A model generated the notes under the pieces. That model did no database searches. It was not told the origin of the DNA and was given only the letters and a program-made list of their open reading frames with translations. Below are positions 1-7,712 of a stretch of 25,130 nucleotides of DNA, piece by piece; position 1 is the first letter of the stretch; each line of letters opens with the position of its first letter. Source of the stretch: CAXMST01 sp038206985 (GTDB taxonomy: Bacteria > Actinomycetota > Thermoleophilia > Solirubrobacterales > 70-9); NCBI GenBank assembly GCA_038206985.1, contig JBBRAH010000042.1, positions 1-25,130 of the forward strand, read 5' to 3'. Position numbers and translations under genes: made by a program.

Positions 1-1
1 C

Positions 2-1741
2 AAGAACTTCCGCCAGCTCGACTCGCGCTGCCCCGGCCACCCGGAGTACGGGGTAACCGACGGGATCGAGATCTCGACTGGCCCGCTCGGCCAGGGCGTC
101 GCCAACGCGGTCGGCTTCGCGCTCGCCGAGGCGATCATGGCCGAGCGCTACAACCGTGAGGGCCACCAGGTCGTCGATCACCACACCTATGTGGTCTGCG
201 GCGACGGCGATATGGAGGAGGGCATCTCCTCCGAGGCCGCATCGCTTGCCGGCAACCTCGGGCTCGGCAAGTTGATCGCGATCTACGACGACAATGAGAT
301 CTCGATCGAGGGCTCCACCCATCTCGCCTTCCGCGAGAAGGTTGCCGCCCGGTTCGAGGCTTACGGATGGTCGGTGCACGAGCTGAACCGCGACGCCTCG
401 CTCGAGCAGATCGACGCCGCGCTGCGTGAGGCGAAGGGGGTCAGCGACAGGCCCTCGCTGATCGTGCTGCCCTCGCACATCGGTTTCGGCTCCCCGCACA
501 AGCAGGACACTGCAAGTGCGCACGGCTCGCCACTGGGCGAGGAGGAGATCAAGCTGACCAAGGAGAACCTCGGCTGGCCCTACTCCGAGCCGTTCACTGT
601 CCCCGACGAGGTGCGCGAGTTGTATGCGGCGGTCAAGGAGAAGGGTGCGGCCGACGAGGAGCAGTGGAATCACACCTTCGAGGCCTACGCGGCGGAGTAT
701 CCGGACGAGGCGGCTGAGCTGCAGCGCGTAAGCGGCCGCCACGAACCGGAACTGCCCGCAGTCAGTGAGATGCCGACCTTCGCCCCCGGCGACGACCCGC
801 TGGCGAGCAGGGCGGCTTCCGGCAAGGCGCTCAACTGGCTCGCGCCGCAGGTGCCCGAGCTGATCGGCGGCGCCGCCGACCTGGCGCCCTCAACCGCCAC
901 CAACCTCGACGACTACGACGACATCACCCATCACCACTACGCCGGCCGCAACCTGCACTTCGGGATCCGCGAGCACGCGATGGGCGCGATCGTCAACGCG
1001 ATGACGATCGAGGGCATGCGCGCCTACGGCGCCACCTTCTTCGTCTTCAGCGACTACATGCGCGGTGCGGTGCGGATGGCAGCGCTGATGGAGATCCCCT
1101 CGATCTTCGTCTGGACCCACGACTCGTTCTGGGTAGGTGAGGACGGCCCGACCCACGAACCGATCGAGCATCTCGCGAGCCTCCGCGCCATGCCCAACCT
1201 GCAACTGGTGCGCCCGGCGGACGCCAACGAGACGTTCCTCGCCTGGCACTGGCTGCTCGGCTCCTGCGATGACCCCACCGCGCTGATCCTGACCCGCCAG
1301 AAGCTGCCCAATCTCGATCGTTCCCGGATCCCCGACGACGCGATCGAACGCGGCGCCTACGTCTACTCCGATCCCGACGATGGGGCCGAGCCGGAGCTGA
1401 TCCTGATCGGGACCGGCTCGGAGGTCGCCCTCTGCGTCGAGGCGGCGGCGGCCCTGGGCGGCGAGAGCCGTGCTGTGCGGGTGGTCTCGATGCCTTCAAC
1501 GTCGCGCTTCCAGCGCCAGGATCAGGCCTACCGCGACTCGGTCCTGCCCCCCGCCGTCGGCAAGCGACTCTCGGTCGAGGCCGGCTCGACGCTCGGCTGG
1601 AACCGCTGGGTCGGCGACCGCGGCGAGGCGATGGGCATCGATCACTTCGGTGCCTCGGCTCCGGGCCCGGAGTTGGCCGAGCGCTTCGGCTTCACCGCTG
1701 AGAATGTCACGGACCGAGCCCGGGCCTTGCTCGACGGCTGA
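2..1741 (+). CDS. tkt: Transketolase, 5' end cut by the window edge
   Basis: Thiamine-diphosphate enzyme of the non-oxidative pentose phosphate pathway that moves two-carbon ketol units between sugar phosphates in the cytoplasm. The reading frame is open from base 2 and gives about 579 residues. The family is usually 650-700 residues, so roughly 100 N-terminal residues lie upstream. Visible landmarks are GHPEYG followed by TGPLGQGVANAVG, the diphosphate-binding stretch VVCGDGDMEEG with the downstream N of YDDNEISIEG, the pyrimidine domain with GIREHAMGAI, and HDSFWVGEDGPTHEPIEHLA. The ATG at 137 is internal and not the true start. The stop lies two bases before the ATG of the GH15 gene, and rpiB follows, so the three probably share a transcript. 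Recognition of the family is secure; only the start is unknown. Confidence 0.96.
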   Translation, partial: KNFRQLDSRCPGHPEYGVTDGIEISTGPLGQGVANAVGFALAEAIMAERYNREGHQVVDHHTYVVCGDGDMEEGISSEAASLAGNLGLGKLIAIYDDNEISIEGSTHLAFREKVAARFEAYGWSVHELNRDASLEQIDAALREAKGVSDRPSLIVLPSHIGFGSPHKQDTASAHGSPLGEEEIKLTKENLGWPYSEPFTVPDEVRELYAAVKEKGAADEEQWNHTFEAYAAEYPDEAAELQRVSGRHEPELPAVSEMPTFAPGDDPLASRAASGKALNWLAPQVPELIGGAADLAPSTATNLDDYDDITHHHYAGRNLHFGIREHAMGAIVNAMTIEGMRAYGATFFVFSDYMRGAVRMAALMEIPSIFVWTHDSFWVGEDGPTHEPIEHLASLRAMPNLQLVRPADANETFLAWHWLLGSCDDPTALILTRQKLPNLDRSRIPDDAIERGAYVYSDPDDGAEPELILIGTGSEVALCVEAAAALGGESRAVRVVSMPSTSRFQRQDQAYRDSVLPPAVGKRLSVEAGSTLGWNRWVGDRGEAMGIDHFGASAPGPELAERFGFTAENVTDRARALLDG

Positions 1742-1743
1742 CG

Positions 1744-3669
1744 ATGTTCGGCAACGAGGAGTTCCCGCGGATCGGCGACTATGCCTTCCTCTCGGACTGC
1801 CACACCGGGGCGCTGATCGCTCCCGACGGCAGCGTCGAGTGGCTCTGCCTGCCGCGCTTTGACTCGCCGAGCGTTTTCGGGGCGCTGCTCGATCGCGACG
1901 CGGGGCGCTTTCGCTTCGGCCCCGACGAGAGCGTGCCGATCAGCCGGCGCTACCTGCCTGGCACCAACGTGCTGGAGACGAACTGGGCCACGGAGTCCGG
2001 CTGGCTCGTTGTACGCGAGGCGCTCGCGATCGGCCCCTGGCACGAGGACCACGTCGAGCACCATGCCCGCGGGCCAACAGACATGGACGCCCGCCACCTG
2101 CTCGTCCGTCACGTTGAGTGCATACAGGGCGAGGTCGAGATCGAGATCCTCTGCAACCTGATGGCCAACTACGGGCGTGAGCGCGCGGAGTGGCAGCTGG
2201 GGGACGACCATCGCTCGGCGGAGACCGAGCTCGAGAACGTCGGGCCCTCCGGGCCGTTGCGTGTGCGGATCAACTCCGACCTGCCGATCGGGATCGACCA
2301 GGGCGCGATCGGTGGTCGCCACTGGCTCACCGAGGGCGAGTCCTGCTTCGTCAGCCTCGGTTGGCAGCATGACCACGCCGACTTCGAGAGTCCGGAGACA
2401 GCGGAGGAGGCGCTCACCGAGATCAACCGCTGCGAGCGCTTCTGGCGTCGCTGGCTCTCCCGGGGCAAGTTCCCCGACCACCCCTGGCGCGTGCACCTGC
2501 AGCGCTCAGCTCTCGTGCTCAAGGGGCTGACCTACGTGCCGACGGGCGCCACGGTGGCGGCTCTGACCACCTCGCTGCCGGAGACCCCGGGCGGCGAGCG
2601 CAACTGGGACTACCGCTACACCTGGATCCGGGATGCCACCTTCACCCTGTGGAGCATGCACATCCTCGGCTTCGAGCACGAGGCCCGCGACTTCATCCAA
2701 TTCATCGGCGACATCTGCCGCAAGGACGGCACCGAGCTGCAGATCATGTACGGGATCGGCGGCGAGGAGGATCTGACCGAGTCAACGCTCGATCACCTGC
2801 ACGGCTACGGCGGAGCCCGGCCGGTGCGGATCGGCAACGCGGCCTACAACCAGCACCAGAACGACGTCTTCGGGGCCCTGCTCGACTCCGTCTACATCCA
2901 CACCAAGACGCGTGAGCACCTACCTGCCGAGCTGTGGAGCGTTGTCACCGACCAGGTCCAGGGCGCGATCGACGTCTGGCAGAACCCCGACCAGGGCATC
3001 TGGGAAGCGCGCGGCGAGCCCAAGCACTACGTCTCCTCCAAGTTGATGTGCTGGGTCGCGCTGGATCGCGGCGCCCGGCTCGCCCGCGATCGCGGCGACG
3101 CCGCCCTGACCCACAAGTGGGGCGAGATCGCCGAGGAGATCAAGGCCAACATCCTCGAGCGCGGCGTCAGCGAGGAGGGCGTCTTCCGTCAGCACTACGA
3201 GACCGACGCGCTGGACGCCTCCAACCTGCTGATCCCGCTGGTTCGCTTCCTGCCGTCCACTGATGTACGCGTGCGTAATACCGTCCTCGCGATCGAGCGC
3301 GATCTGACCCAGCACGGGCTGGTCCTGCGCTACATCGTCGACGAGACCGACGACGGGCTGCATGGCGAGGAGGGGACCTTCTCGATCTGCTCCTTCTGGC
3401 TGGCGTCGGCGCTGTCGGAGATCGGCGAGGCGAACCGCGCACGGGCGCTCACCGAGCGGCTGCTCAGCATGAGTGGCGCGCTCGGTCTCTACGCCGAGGA
3501 GATCGATCCGCGCAGCGGCCGCCAGCTCGGCAACTTCCCTCAGGCCTTCACCCACCTGGCCCTGATCAACGCTGTCACCCACGTGATCGCCGACGAGCGC
3601 GCCGACGCGACCGAGGACGGCCGCGAGGGCCAGTCGGCGGTGTTCGCCGAGATCCGGAGAGGCCAGTGA
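1744..3669 (+). CDS. Glycoside hydrolase family 15 protein (trehalase/glucoamylase-like)
   Basis: 641-residue enzyme that probably releases glucose from trehalose or an alpha-glucan. The N-terminal beta-sandwich domain begins with RIGDYAFLSDCHTGALI and DGSVEWLCLPRFDSPSVF, typical of bacterial GH15 proteins that include the mycobacterial trehalase. The catalytic (alpha/alpha)6 barrel shows NWDYRYTWIRDA from residue 287, GGEEDLTE, RIGNAAYNQHQNDVFG, QGIWEARG with candidate acid E421, and EEGTFSICSFW with candidate base E542 or E543. No signal peptide is evident, so it should be cytoplasmic. It starts two bases after the transketolase stop and its stop overlaps the rpiB GTG by four bases, which indicates translational coupling with pentose phosphate genes. 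The choice between trehalose and other glucans cannot be made from sequence alone. Confidence 0.92.
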   Translation: MFGNEEFPRIGDYAFLSDCHTGALIAPDGSVEWLCLPRFDSPSVFGALLDRDAGRFRFGPDESVPISRRYLPGTNVLETNWATESGWLVVREALAIGPWHEDHVEHHARGPTDMDARHLLVRHVECIQGEVEIEILCNLMANYGRERAEWQLGDDHRSAETELENVGPSGPLRVRINSDLPIGIDQGAIGGRHWLTEGESCFVSLGWQHDHADFESPETAEEALTEINRCERFWRRWLSRGKFPDHPWRVHLQRSALVLKGLTYVPTGATVAALTTSLPETPGGERNWDYRYTWIRDATFTLWSMHILGFEHEARDFIQFIGDICRKDGTELQIMYGIGGEEDLTESTLDHLHGYGGARPVRIGNAAYNQHQNDVFGALLDSVYIHTKTREHLPAELWSVVTDQVQGAIDVWQNPDQGIWEARGEPKHYVSSKLMCWVALDRGARLARDRGDAALTHKWGEIAEEIKANILERGVSEEGVFRQHYETDALDASNLLIPLVRFLPSTDVRVRNTVLAIERDLTQHGLVLRYIVDETDDGLHGEEGTFSICSFWLASALSEIGEANRARALTERLLSMSGALGLYAEEIDPRSGRQLGNFPQAFTHLALINAVTHVIADERADATEDGREGQSAVFAEIRRGQ

Positions 3670-4130
3670 GGATCGCATGCGGCTTCGATCACGGTGGTTT
3701 CGTGCTCAGGGAGATGATCTTCGAGGCGGTCGAGGGGGAGGGCCACGACGCCCTGGACCTCGGCGCCACGAGCCTCGACGACGGCGACGACTACCCCGAC
3801 TTCGCACTGAAGGTCGCGCGGGCGGTGGTCGGGGGGGACGCCGAGCGAGGGATCCTCGTCTGCGGTTCCGGAGCCGGCGTCGCCGTGGCCGCGACCAAGA
3901 TCCCCGGCATCCGCGCGGCGATGGCCCACGACACCTACACCGCACGCCAGTGCGTCGAGCACGACAACGTCAACGTCCTGGCCCTGGGCGCCCGCGTGAT
4001 CGGCCCTGTGATCGCCGCCGAACTGGTCGCCGCCTTCGTCGGCGCCCACTTCAGCGGCGAAGAACGCCACGCCAGACGCCTGGCCAAGGTCGAGGCAATC
4101 GAGCACGACGGCCTCGACGCCGACCTCTGA
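3666..4130 (+). CDS. rpiB: Ribose-5-phosphate isomerase B
   Basis: 154-residue RpiB/LacA/LacB-family isomerase that interconverts ribose 5-phosphate and ribulose 5-phosphate. Visible marks are the N-terminal strand with D8-H9 (CGFDHGG), LDLGA, the DYPDFA loop, the catalytic cysteine C66 in ILVCGSGAGVAVAATK, GIRAAMAHD, and the NVNVLALGARVIG strand. Length matches the family. The start is GTG in a GTGA overlap with the preceding stop, so it is coupled to the GH15 gene and lies in one operon with transketolase. The variant GSGAG, where many family members have GTGIG, is a small departure and does not change the call. Confidence 0.95.
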   Translation: MRIACGFDHGGFVLREMIFEAVEGEGHDALDLGATSLDDGDDYPDFALKVARAVVGGDAERGILVCGSGAGVAVAATKIPGIRAAMAHDTYTARQCVEHDNVNVLALGARVIGPVIAAELVAAFVGAHFSGEERHARRLAKVEAIEHDGLDADL

Positions 4131-4132
4131 GG

Positions 4133-4148
4133 AGCCGCCCGGGCGGCT
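4133..4148 (+). terminator. Perfect GC palindrome after rpiB, possible terminator
   Basis: AGCCGCCC is followed directly by its reverse complement GGGCGGCT, two bases after the rpiB stop. It could fold into a short hairpin. There is no clean T-tract, only the mixed stretch TGTTGTCTTT a few bases later, so termination is an inference. The rest of the 264-base gap to the end of fdhD (to 4394) shows no convincing gene. Confidence 0.3.
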
Positions 4149-4394
4149 GCCGCCCACTGTTGTCTTTGGGCGAAAGCGCCACCTGCCCGTGGTCGCGGAC
4201 GACCGGCTTCCGGCGGCCAGAAACCGGCTGACCGGCGAACTCTGACGCGTTCTACTGACCTATGCGGTCGGCTATTCGCAGTGAAGCGACTGTGTTTGTG
4301 TTCGCGCGGGGAGAGACACTCAGCCGGAGGCCCGCGCCGGATGCCGTGGGCGGTTCTCAGCACCGACGATCTCCCAGCGCGAGTCACGGGATGC

Positions 4395-5156
4395 TCAGCC
4401 CACGCGACCCTCGTCGCTGTAGATGTTCACCCGGCCGGCGCGGGCGAAGCCGGCGAGGGTCATGCCCCGGTCGCGGGCCAGGCTGACCGCCAGGGAGCTC
4501 GGGGCGCCGACCCCGACCAGAATCGGGCAGCCGGCGACCGCGGCCTTCTGCACGAGCTCGAAGGAGAGCCGACCACTGACGCAGAGGATCGCATCGGCGA
4601 ACGGCACTCTGCCGTCGAGCAGACAGCGGCCGACGACCTTGTCCATGGCGTTGTGGCGGCCGACGTCCTCGCGGGCGCAGAGCAGGTCACCGGCCGCACT
4701 GAACAGCCCGGTCGCGTGCAACCCGCCCGTCAGCTCGAAGCCCGGCTGGGTGAGCCGGCCGGGGAGCTCGGCGAGCAGCTCGGCGCCGACCTGCGGGCCG
4801 CCTCCGAGCCGTGGCGCCGCGACCGCGACCTGCTCCAGCGCGCCCTTGCCGCAGACGCCGCAGGAGGAGGAGGTATAGAAACTGCGTTCGCCGGGGTCGG
4901 CGAGGAGCGGGCCGGCGACATCGACGGTGTTCGCCTCCAGCGCCTCGCCGCCATCGACGCTCCGCGCCGAGTCGATCAGTCCCTCACCATGCAGGAAGCC
5001 GAGCACCAACTCATCGTCGGCACCGGGCGTCCGCATCGTCACCGCCAGCGGCCGACCGTCGACGCGGATCTCGAGTGGCTCCTCGACGGCCACCTCGTCC
5101 GCGCTGCCGTCGCCCAGCTCGACGCGCTTGTGCATCCTCGGGTCGATCGTGGTCAT
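4395..5156 (-). CDS. fdhD: FdhD, formate dehydrogenase sulfur-transfer accessory protein
   Basis: FdhD passes sulfur from a cysteine desulfurase to the molybdenum cofactor and is needed for active formate dehydrogenase-type enzymes. From the start used here the protein is 253 residues. Visible marks are VAVEEPLEIRVDGRPLAVTMRTP near the N-terminus (split as EEPLEIRVDG and VTMRTP), LVLGFLHGEGLI, the sulfur-handling pair C99/C102 in SSSCGVCGKGAL, CAREDVGRHNAMDKVVG and VSGRLSFELVQKA. The frame stays open further upstream, but only from MTTIDPRMHK does it look like FdhD; a start nine bases earlier (MPAMTT) is equally possible. The gene diverges from the heparinase-like lipoprotein across about 37 bases. 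It most likely serves the FdhF/YdeP-type oxidoreductase at 9006-11249. Confidence 0.93.
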   Translation of the reverse strand: MTTIDPRMHKRVELGDGSADEVAVEEPLEIRVDGRPLAVTMRTPGADDELVLGFLHGEGLIDSARSVDGGEALEANTVDVAGPLLADPGERSFYTSSSCGVCGKGALEQVAVAAPRLGGGPQVGAELLAELPGRLTQPGFELTGGLHATGLFSAAGDLLCAREDVGRHNAMDKVVGRCLLDGRVPFADAILCVSGRLSFELVQKAAVAGCPILVGVGAPSSLAVSLARDRGMTLAGFARAGRVNIYSDEGRVG

Positions 5157-5180
5157 GGCAGGCATCGTCGCAGCCCCCGC

Positions 5181-5186
5181 AATAAT
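5181..5186 (+). promoter_or_regulatory. Candidate -10 box (AATAAT) before the heparinase-like gene
   Basis: AATAAT, an AT island in GC-rich DNA, ends seven bases before the ATG at 5194. That spacing would place the transcription start on or next to the start codon, and no Shine-Dalgarno sequence is visible. On the opposite strand the same island reads ATTATT and could serve fdhD. No good -35 box was seen. Confidence 0.4.
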
Positions 5187-5193
5187 CGCTGCT

Positions 5194-7065
5194 ATGAGCA
5201 GGAGGCGGAGGCGAACATTGAGGGTCCTCGCGGGGATCGTGGCGTCGGCAGCGCTGCTCCTCGTGACTGCGGGTTGCGGTGGGCAGGCGGCCCCGCAGCA
5301 GTCCCCACAAGGCCCAGCTCCCCGCGCCGCTGCCCGAGCGGGCCCTGCCGACGCCACCAGCCTGGCAGAGGCGCCCTGCCCCGCGACCTACGAGGTCGCG
5401 GTCACCCGCGGCTGGACACGGGCCGAGGTGCGCCGTGGCCGCGAGCGCGCGAGCTTCGAGGTGGACGGTGTGCGGACCCGGCTGCGGGCGCCTGTGGACT
5501 GGTCGCTGAACACCGCCAACTCGCGTTCCTTCCGCCACCAGCTGCACAAGATGAAGTGGACCGACGTGCTGTTCTCGGCCTACCTGGACGGCGACGTCGG
5601 CGCCCTGCGCCAGGCACAGGCACTGTTCGGAGACTGGATCGGGGCCAATCCGCTCGGCGAGCCGGGCACTCCCGCGGCTGCCTGGGCCGACAAGCGCACC
5701 GGCGACCGGGCCCCGTACATGGCGTTCCTGCTGCGGGCCGGGACCTGCGAGGGCATCCTCAACGCCAAACAGCAGCGCATCCTGCGCGCCTCGCTTCGCC
5801 TCCACGCCGCTGAGCTGAGCGACCCGGCTAAGTACAAACCGACCAACCATGGCCTGTTCGAGGACCTCGGCCTCGCGTTGCTCGCCGAGCAGCTGCCGTT
5901 CGAGCCCGATGCCGAGCGGTGGGCCCGCCTCGCCCGACAGCGGTTCCAGCGCACGCTCCTGCGCCGTCTGCATCCGCAGGAGGGTCTCTGGCTCGAGCAC
6001 TCGGCCGACTACCAGGTGCTGCTCAGCAAGCTCGTCGCGCGGTTCAGCGAGATCGAGACGGTCACCTCGCCGGGCCTGGGGCGCATCAGACGGAGGATGG
6101 AGCGGGTCACGGCCTGGCTCGTGGAGCCCGACGGACAGTTGCTGCAGTCCGGAGACTCCGACCGCAGCGACGCCCCGGGCTACATCGACCCCGACGCGCC
6201 GCCGCCCGAGGGCCTGCTCGCGCTGCGCCGCTCGGGGCTGGCCGTCGCTCGAGAAGGCGACTCCTACCTGGCGCTGCAGGCCGGCTTCCACAACTCCACC
6301 CACAAGCACTCCGACGAGCTCAGCTTCGACCTCTACGAGGGCGGGGAGGACAGCGGCACGCGGATCGTCTCCGACACCGGTCTCTACAACAAGGACTTCG
6401 GACCCGAGTACGAGTTCGCGGCCTCTGCCCGGGCCCACAGCGGCCTGATCGTCGATGGGGTCGAGCCCTCCCGCGCCGAGGCCGACGCCTACGGCAGCGG
6501 TCTGCTCGCCGCGGGAGAGGGCGACGGCTACTACGCGATGCTCGGAACCGATCCGTTGCTCGCACGCCGCGGCGTGCGCCACCACCGGCTGCTGATCTAC
6601 CGGCCGGGCTCGGCGCTGATCGTGGTCGACGGATTGCGCTCCCCCGAGTTCCACGACTACGAGCGCCTGGTGCAGCTCGGGGCGGACCTGGACACCCGGC
6701 GTCGCGGCGACGCGATCGCGTTCCAGAGTGGCGGGGTGAGCGGCAGCCTGTCGGCGATCGGTACCGACGGCGGGCGCCTGCGGCCGACGACCGTGCGCGG
6801 CGCCCGCGATCCCCTCGGCGGGCTGACCTCGCCCTCGTTCCGGCGCTGGCTGCCGCGCACCACGGTCGGCTTCAACACGCGGTCCGCCGACGCGGACCTC
6901 GCCATGGCCATCAGCCTGGGCGACGCCCCCGAGTCGCCGCGCATCGCATCGCCTACTGCCGGAGCACGGGGTGGGAGCATCCGCTTCGGCGGGCAGTCGA
7001 TCCGCGTGGTGCGCCGCGGCGACGAGCTCATTGTCCGCGCCCGCCCGCAATCATCCGGCGAATGA
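5194..7065 (+). CDS. Heparinase II/III-like lipoprotein (putative polysaccharide lyase)
   Basis: 623-residue exported protein. The N-terminus is MSRRRRR followed by a hydrophobic stretch and the lipobox VTAGC with C28, so it should be lipid-anchored on the outer face of the membrane. Residues from about 65 to 330 resemble the alpha-helical toroid of heparinase II/III proteins, including WTDVLFSAYLDG and NHGLFEDLGLALLAEQL. The C-terminal beta-sandwich carries the family hallmark HKHSDELSFDLYEGG followed by IVSDTGLYNKD. Such proteins cleave acidic polysaccharides by beta-elimination; the substrate cannot be told. The ATG at 5194 is chosen because it gives a proper signal peptide, although the frame is open upstream. 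The stop overlaps the next ATG by four bases (ATGA). Confidence 0.85.
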   Translation: MSRRRRRTLRVLAGIVASAALLLVTAGCGGQAAPQQSPQGPAPRAAARAGPADATSLAEAPCPATYEVAVTRGWTRAEVRRGRERASFEVDGVRTRLRAPVDWSLNTANSRSFRHQLHKMKWTDVLFSAYLDGDVGALRQAQALFGDWIGANPLGEPGTPAAAWADKRTGDRAPYMAFLLRAGTCEGILNAKQQRILRASLRLHAAELSDPAKYKPTNHGLFEDLGLALLAEQLPFEPDAERWARLARQRFQRTLLRRLHPQEGLWLEHSADYQVLLSKLVARFSEIETVTSPGLGRIRRRMERVTAWLVEPDGQLLQSGDSDRSDAPGYIDPDAPPPEGLLALRRSGLAVAREGDSYLALQAGFHNSTHKHSDELSFDLYEGGEDSGTRIVSDTGLYNKDFGPEYEFAASARAHSGLIVDGVEPSRAEADAYGSGLLAAGEGDGYYAMLGTDPLLARRGVRHHRLLIYRPGSALIVVDGLRSPEFHDYERLVQLGADLDTRRRGDAIAFQSGGVSGSLSAIGTDGGRLRPTTVRGARDPLGGLTSPSFRRWLPRTTVGFNTRSADADLAMAISLGDAPESPRIASPTAGARGGSIRFGGQSIRVVRRGDELIVRARPQSSGE

Positions 7066-7646
7066 CGGACGCTCCCGAGCCGCTCTTCTTCGAGACCCAG
7101 GCCGAGTTCCGGGCCTGGCTGGAGCGCAACCACGCGAGCGCCGACGAGCTTCATGTCGGCTTCTACAAGAAGGCTGCCAAGGTCCCATCGATCGTCTGGG
7201 AGGAGGCGCGCGACGAGGCGCTCTGCTTCGGCTGGATCGATGGGCGCCTCAATCGGATCGACGAGCGCAGCCACATGATCCGCTTCACGCTCCGTCGCAC
7301 GGGCAGCATCTGGAGCAAGGTCAACGTCGCGCGCTTCGAAGCGCTCGAGGCCGAGGGAGCGATGACTGACGCGGGGCGCGCCGCATACGCCGGGCGGCGC
7401 GAGGATCGCACCGGCGTGTACTCATTCGAGCGCGAGACCGAGGCGGTGCTCCCGGATGAGTTCGAAAAGCTCCTGCGGGCCAACCAGGCGGCGAGCGAGT
7501 TCTTCGACGCCCAGCCGCCGGGCTACAGGCGCACGGCTATCCACCTCGTTATCTCGGCCAAGCGCGCCGAGACCCGCGAGCGCCGCATGCAACAACTCAT
7601 CGACGACTCCGCCGCGGGCCTGCGGATCAAGCAACTGCGCCGCTGA
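7062..7646 (+). CDS. YdeI/OmpD-associated family protein
   Basis: 194-residue soluble protein of the YdeI family, which is widespread in bacteria and linked in some reports to stress or peptide resistance, but with no settled biochemical role. Typical marks are the N-terminal FFETQAEFRAWLERNH, LHVGFYKK, the strongly conserved WEEARDEALCFGWIDG (residues 46-61), RFTLRRTGSIWSKVNVAR, and a C-terminal helical part ending in RIKQLRR. No signal peptide or membrane segment is seen. Its ATG lies inside the ATGA overlap with the heparinase-like gene, so it is translationally coupled, but nothing suggests a shared biochemical role. Family call secure, function unknown. Confidence 0.88.
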   Translation: MTDAPEPLFFETQAEFRAWLERNHASADELHVGFYKKAAKVPSIVWEEARDEALCFGWIDGRLNRIDERSHMIRFTLRRTGSIWSKVNVARFEALEAEGAMTDAGRAAYAGRREDRTGVYSFERETEAVLPDEFEKLLRANQAASEFFDAQPPGYRRTAIHLVISAKRAETRERRMQQLIDDSAAGLRIKQLRR

Positions 7647-7699
7647 GGGGTACTCCGGCTCGCTATCGGTTGGGGGTGGTCAGCGCGCCTCGCCGGCGT

Positions 7700-7705
7700 T
7701 AGGCT
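7700..7705 (+). promoter_or_regulatory. Candidate -10 box (TAGGCT) for the DUF5995-like gene
   Basis: TAGGCT ends seven bases before the GTG at 7713. A weak -35 match, TGGTCA, lies at 7677-7682 with a 17-base spacer. No Shine-Dalgarno sequence is visible, so a leaderless message is plausible. Confidence 0.45.
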
Positions 7706-7712
7706 CGCCACC

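Noticed and set aside
4180..4240. Several CCGGC/ACCGGCT copies in the rpiB-fdhD gap
   Set aside because: Short, unevenly spaced and expected from base composition; no consistent hairpin or operator symmetry.
4262..4486. Short plus-strand frame in and beyond the rpiB-fdhD gap
   Set aside because: Runs into the 3' end of fdhD, has no ribosome site and no recognisable protein character.
4281..5813. Plus-strand frame of 510 codons overlapping fdhD and the heparinase-like gene
   Set aside because: It is antisense to fdhD and out of frame with the lyase; no family similarity was recognised.
5011..7050. Open frame of 679 codons on the minus strand, antisense to the heparinase-like gene
   Set aside because: Same GC-shadow effect; the opposite strand encodes a complete signal peptide, lipobox and family motifs.
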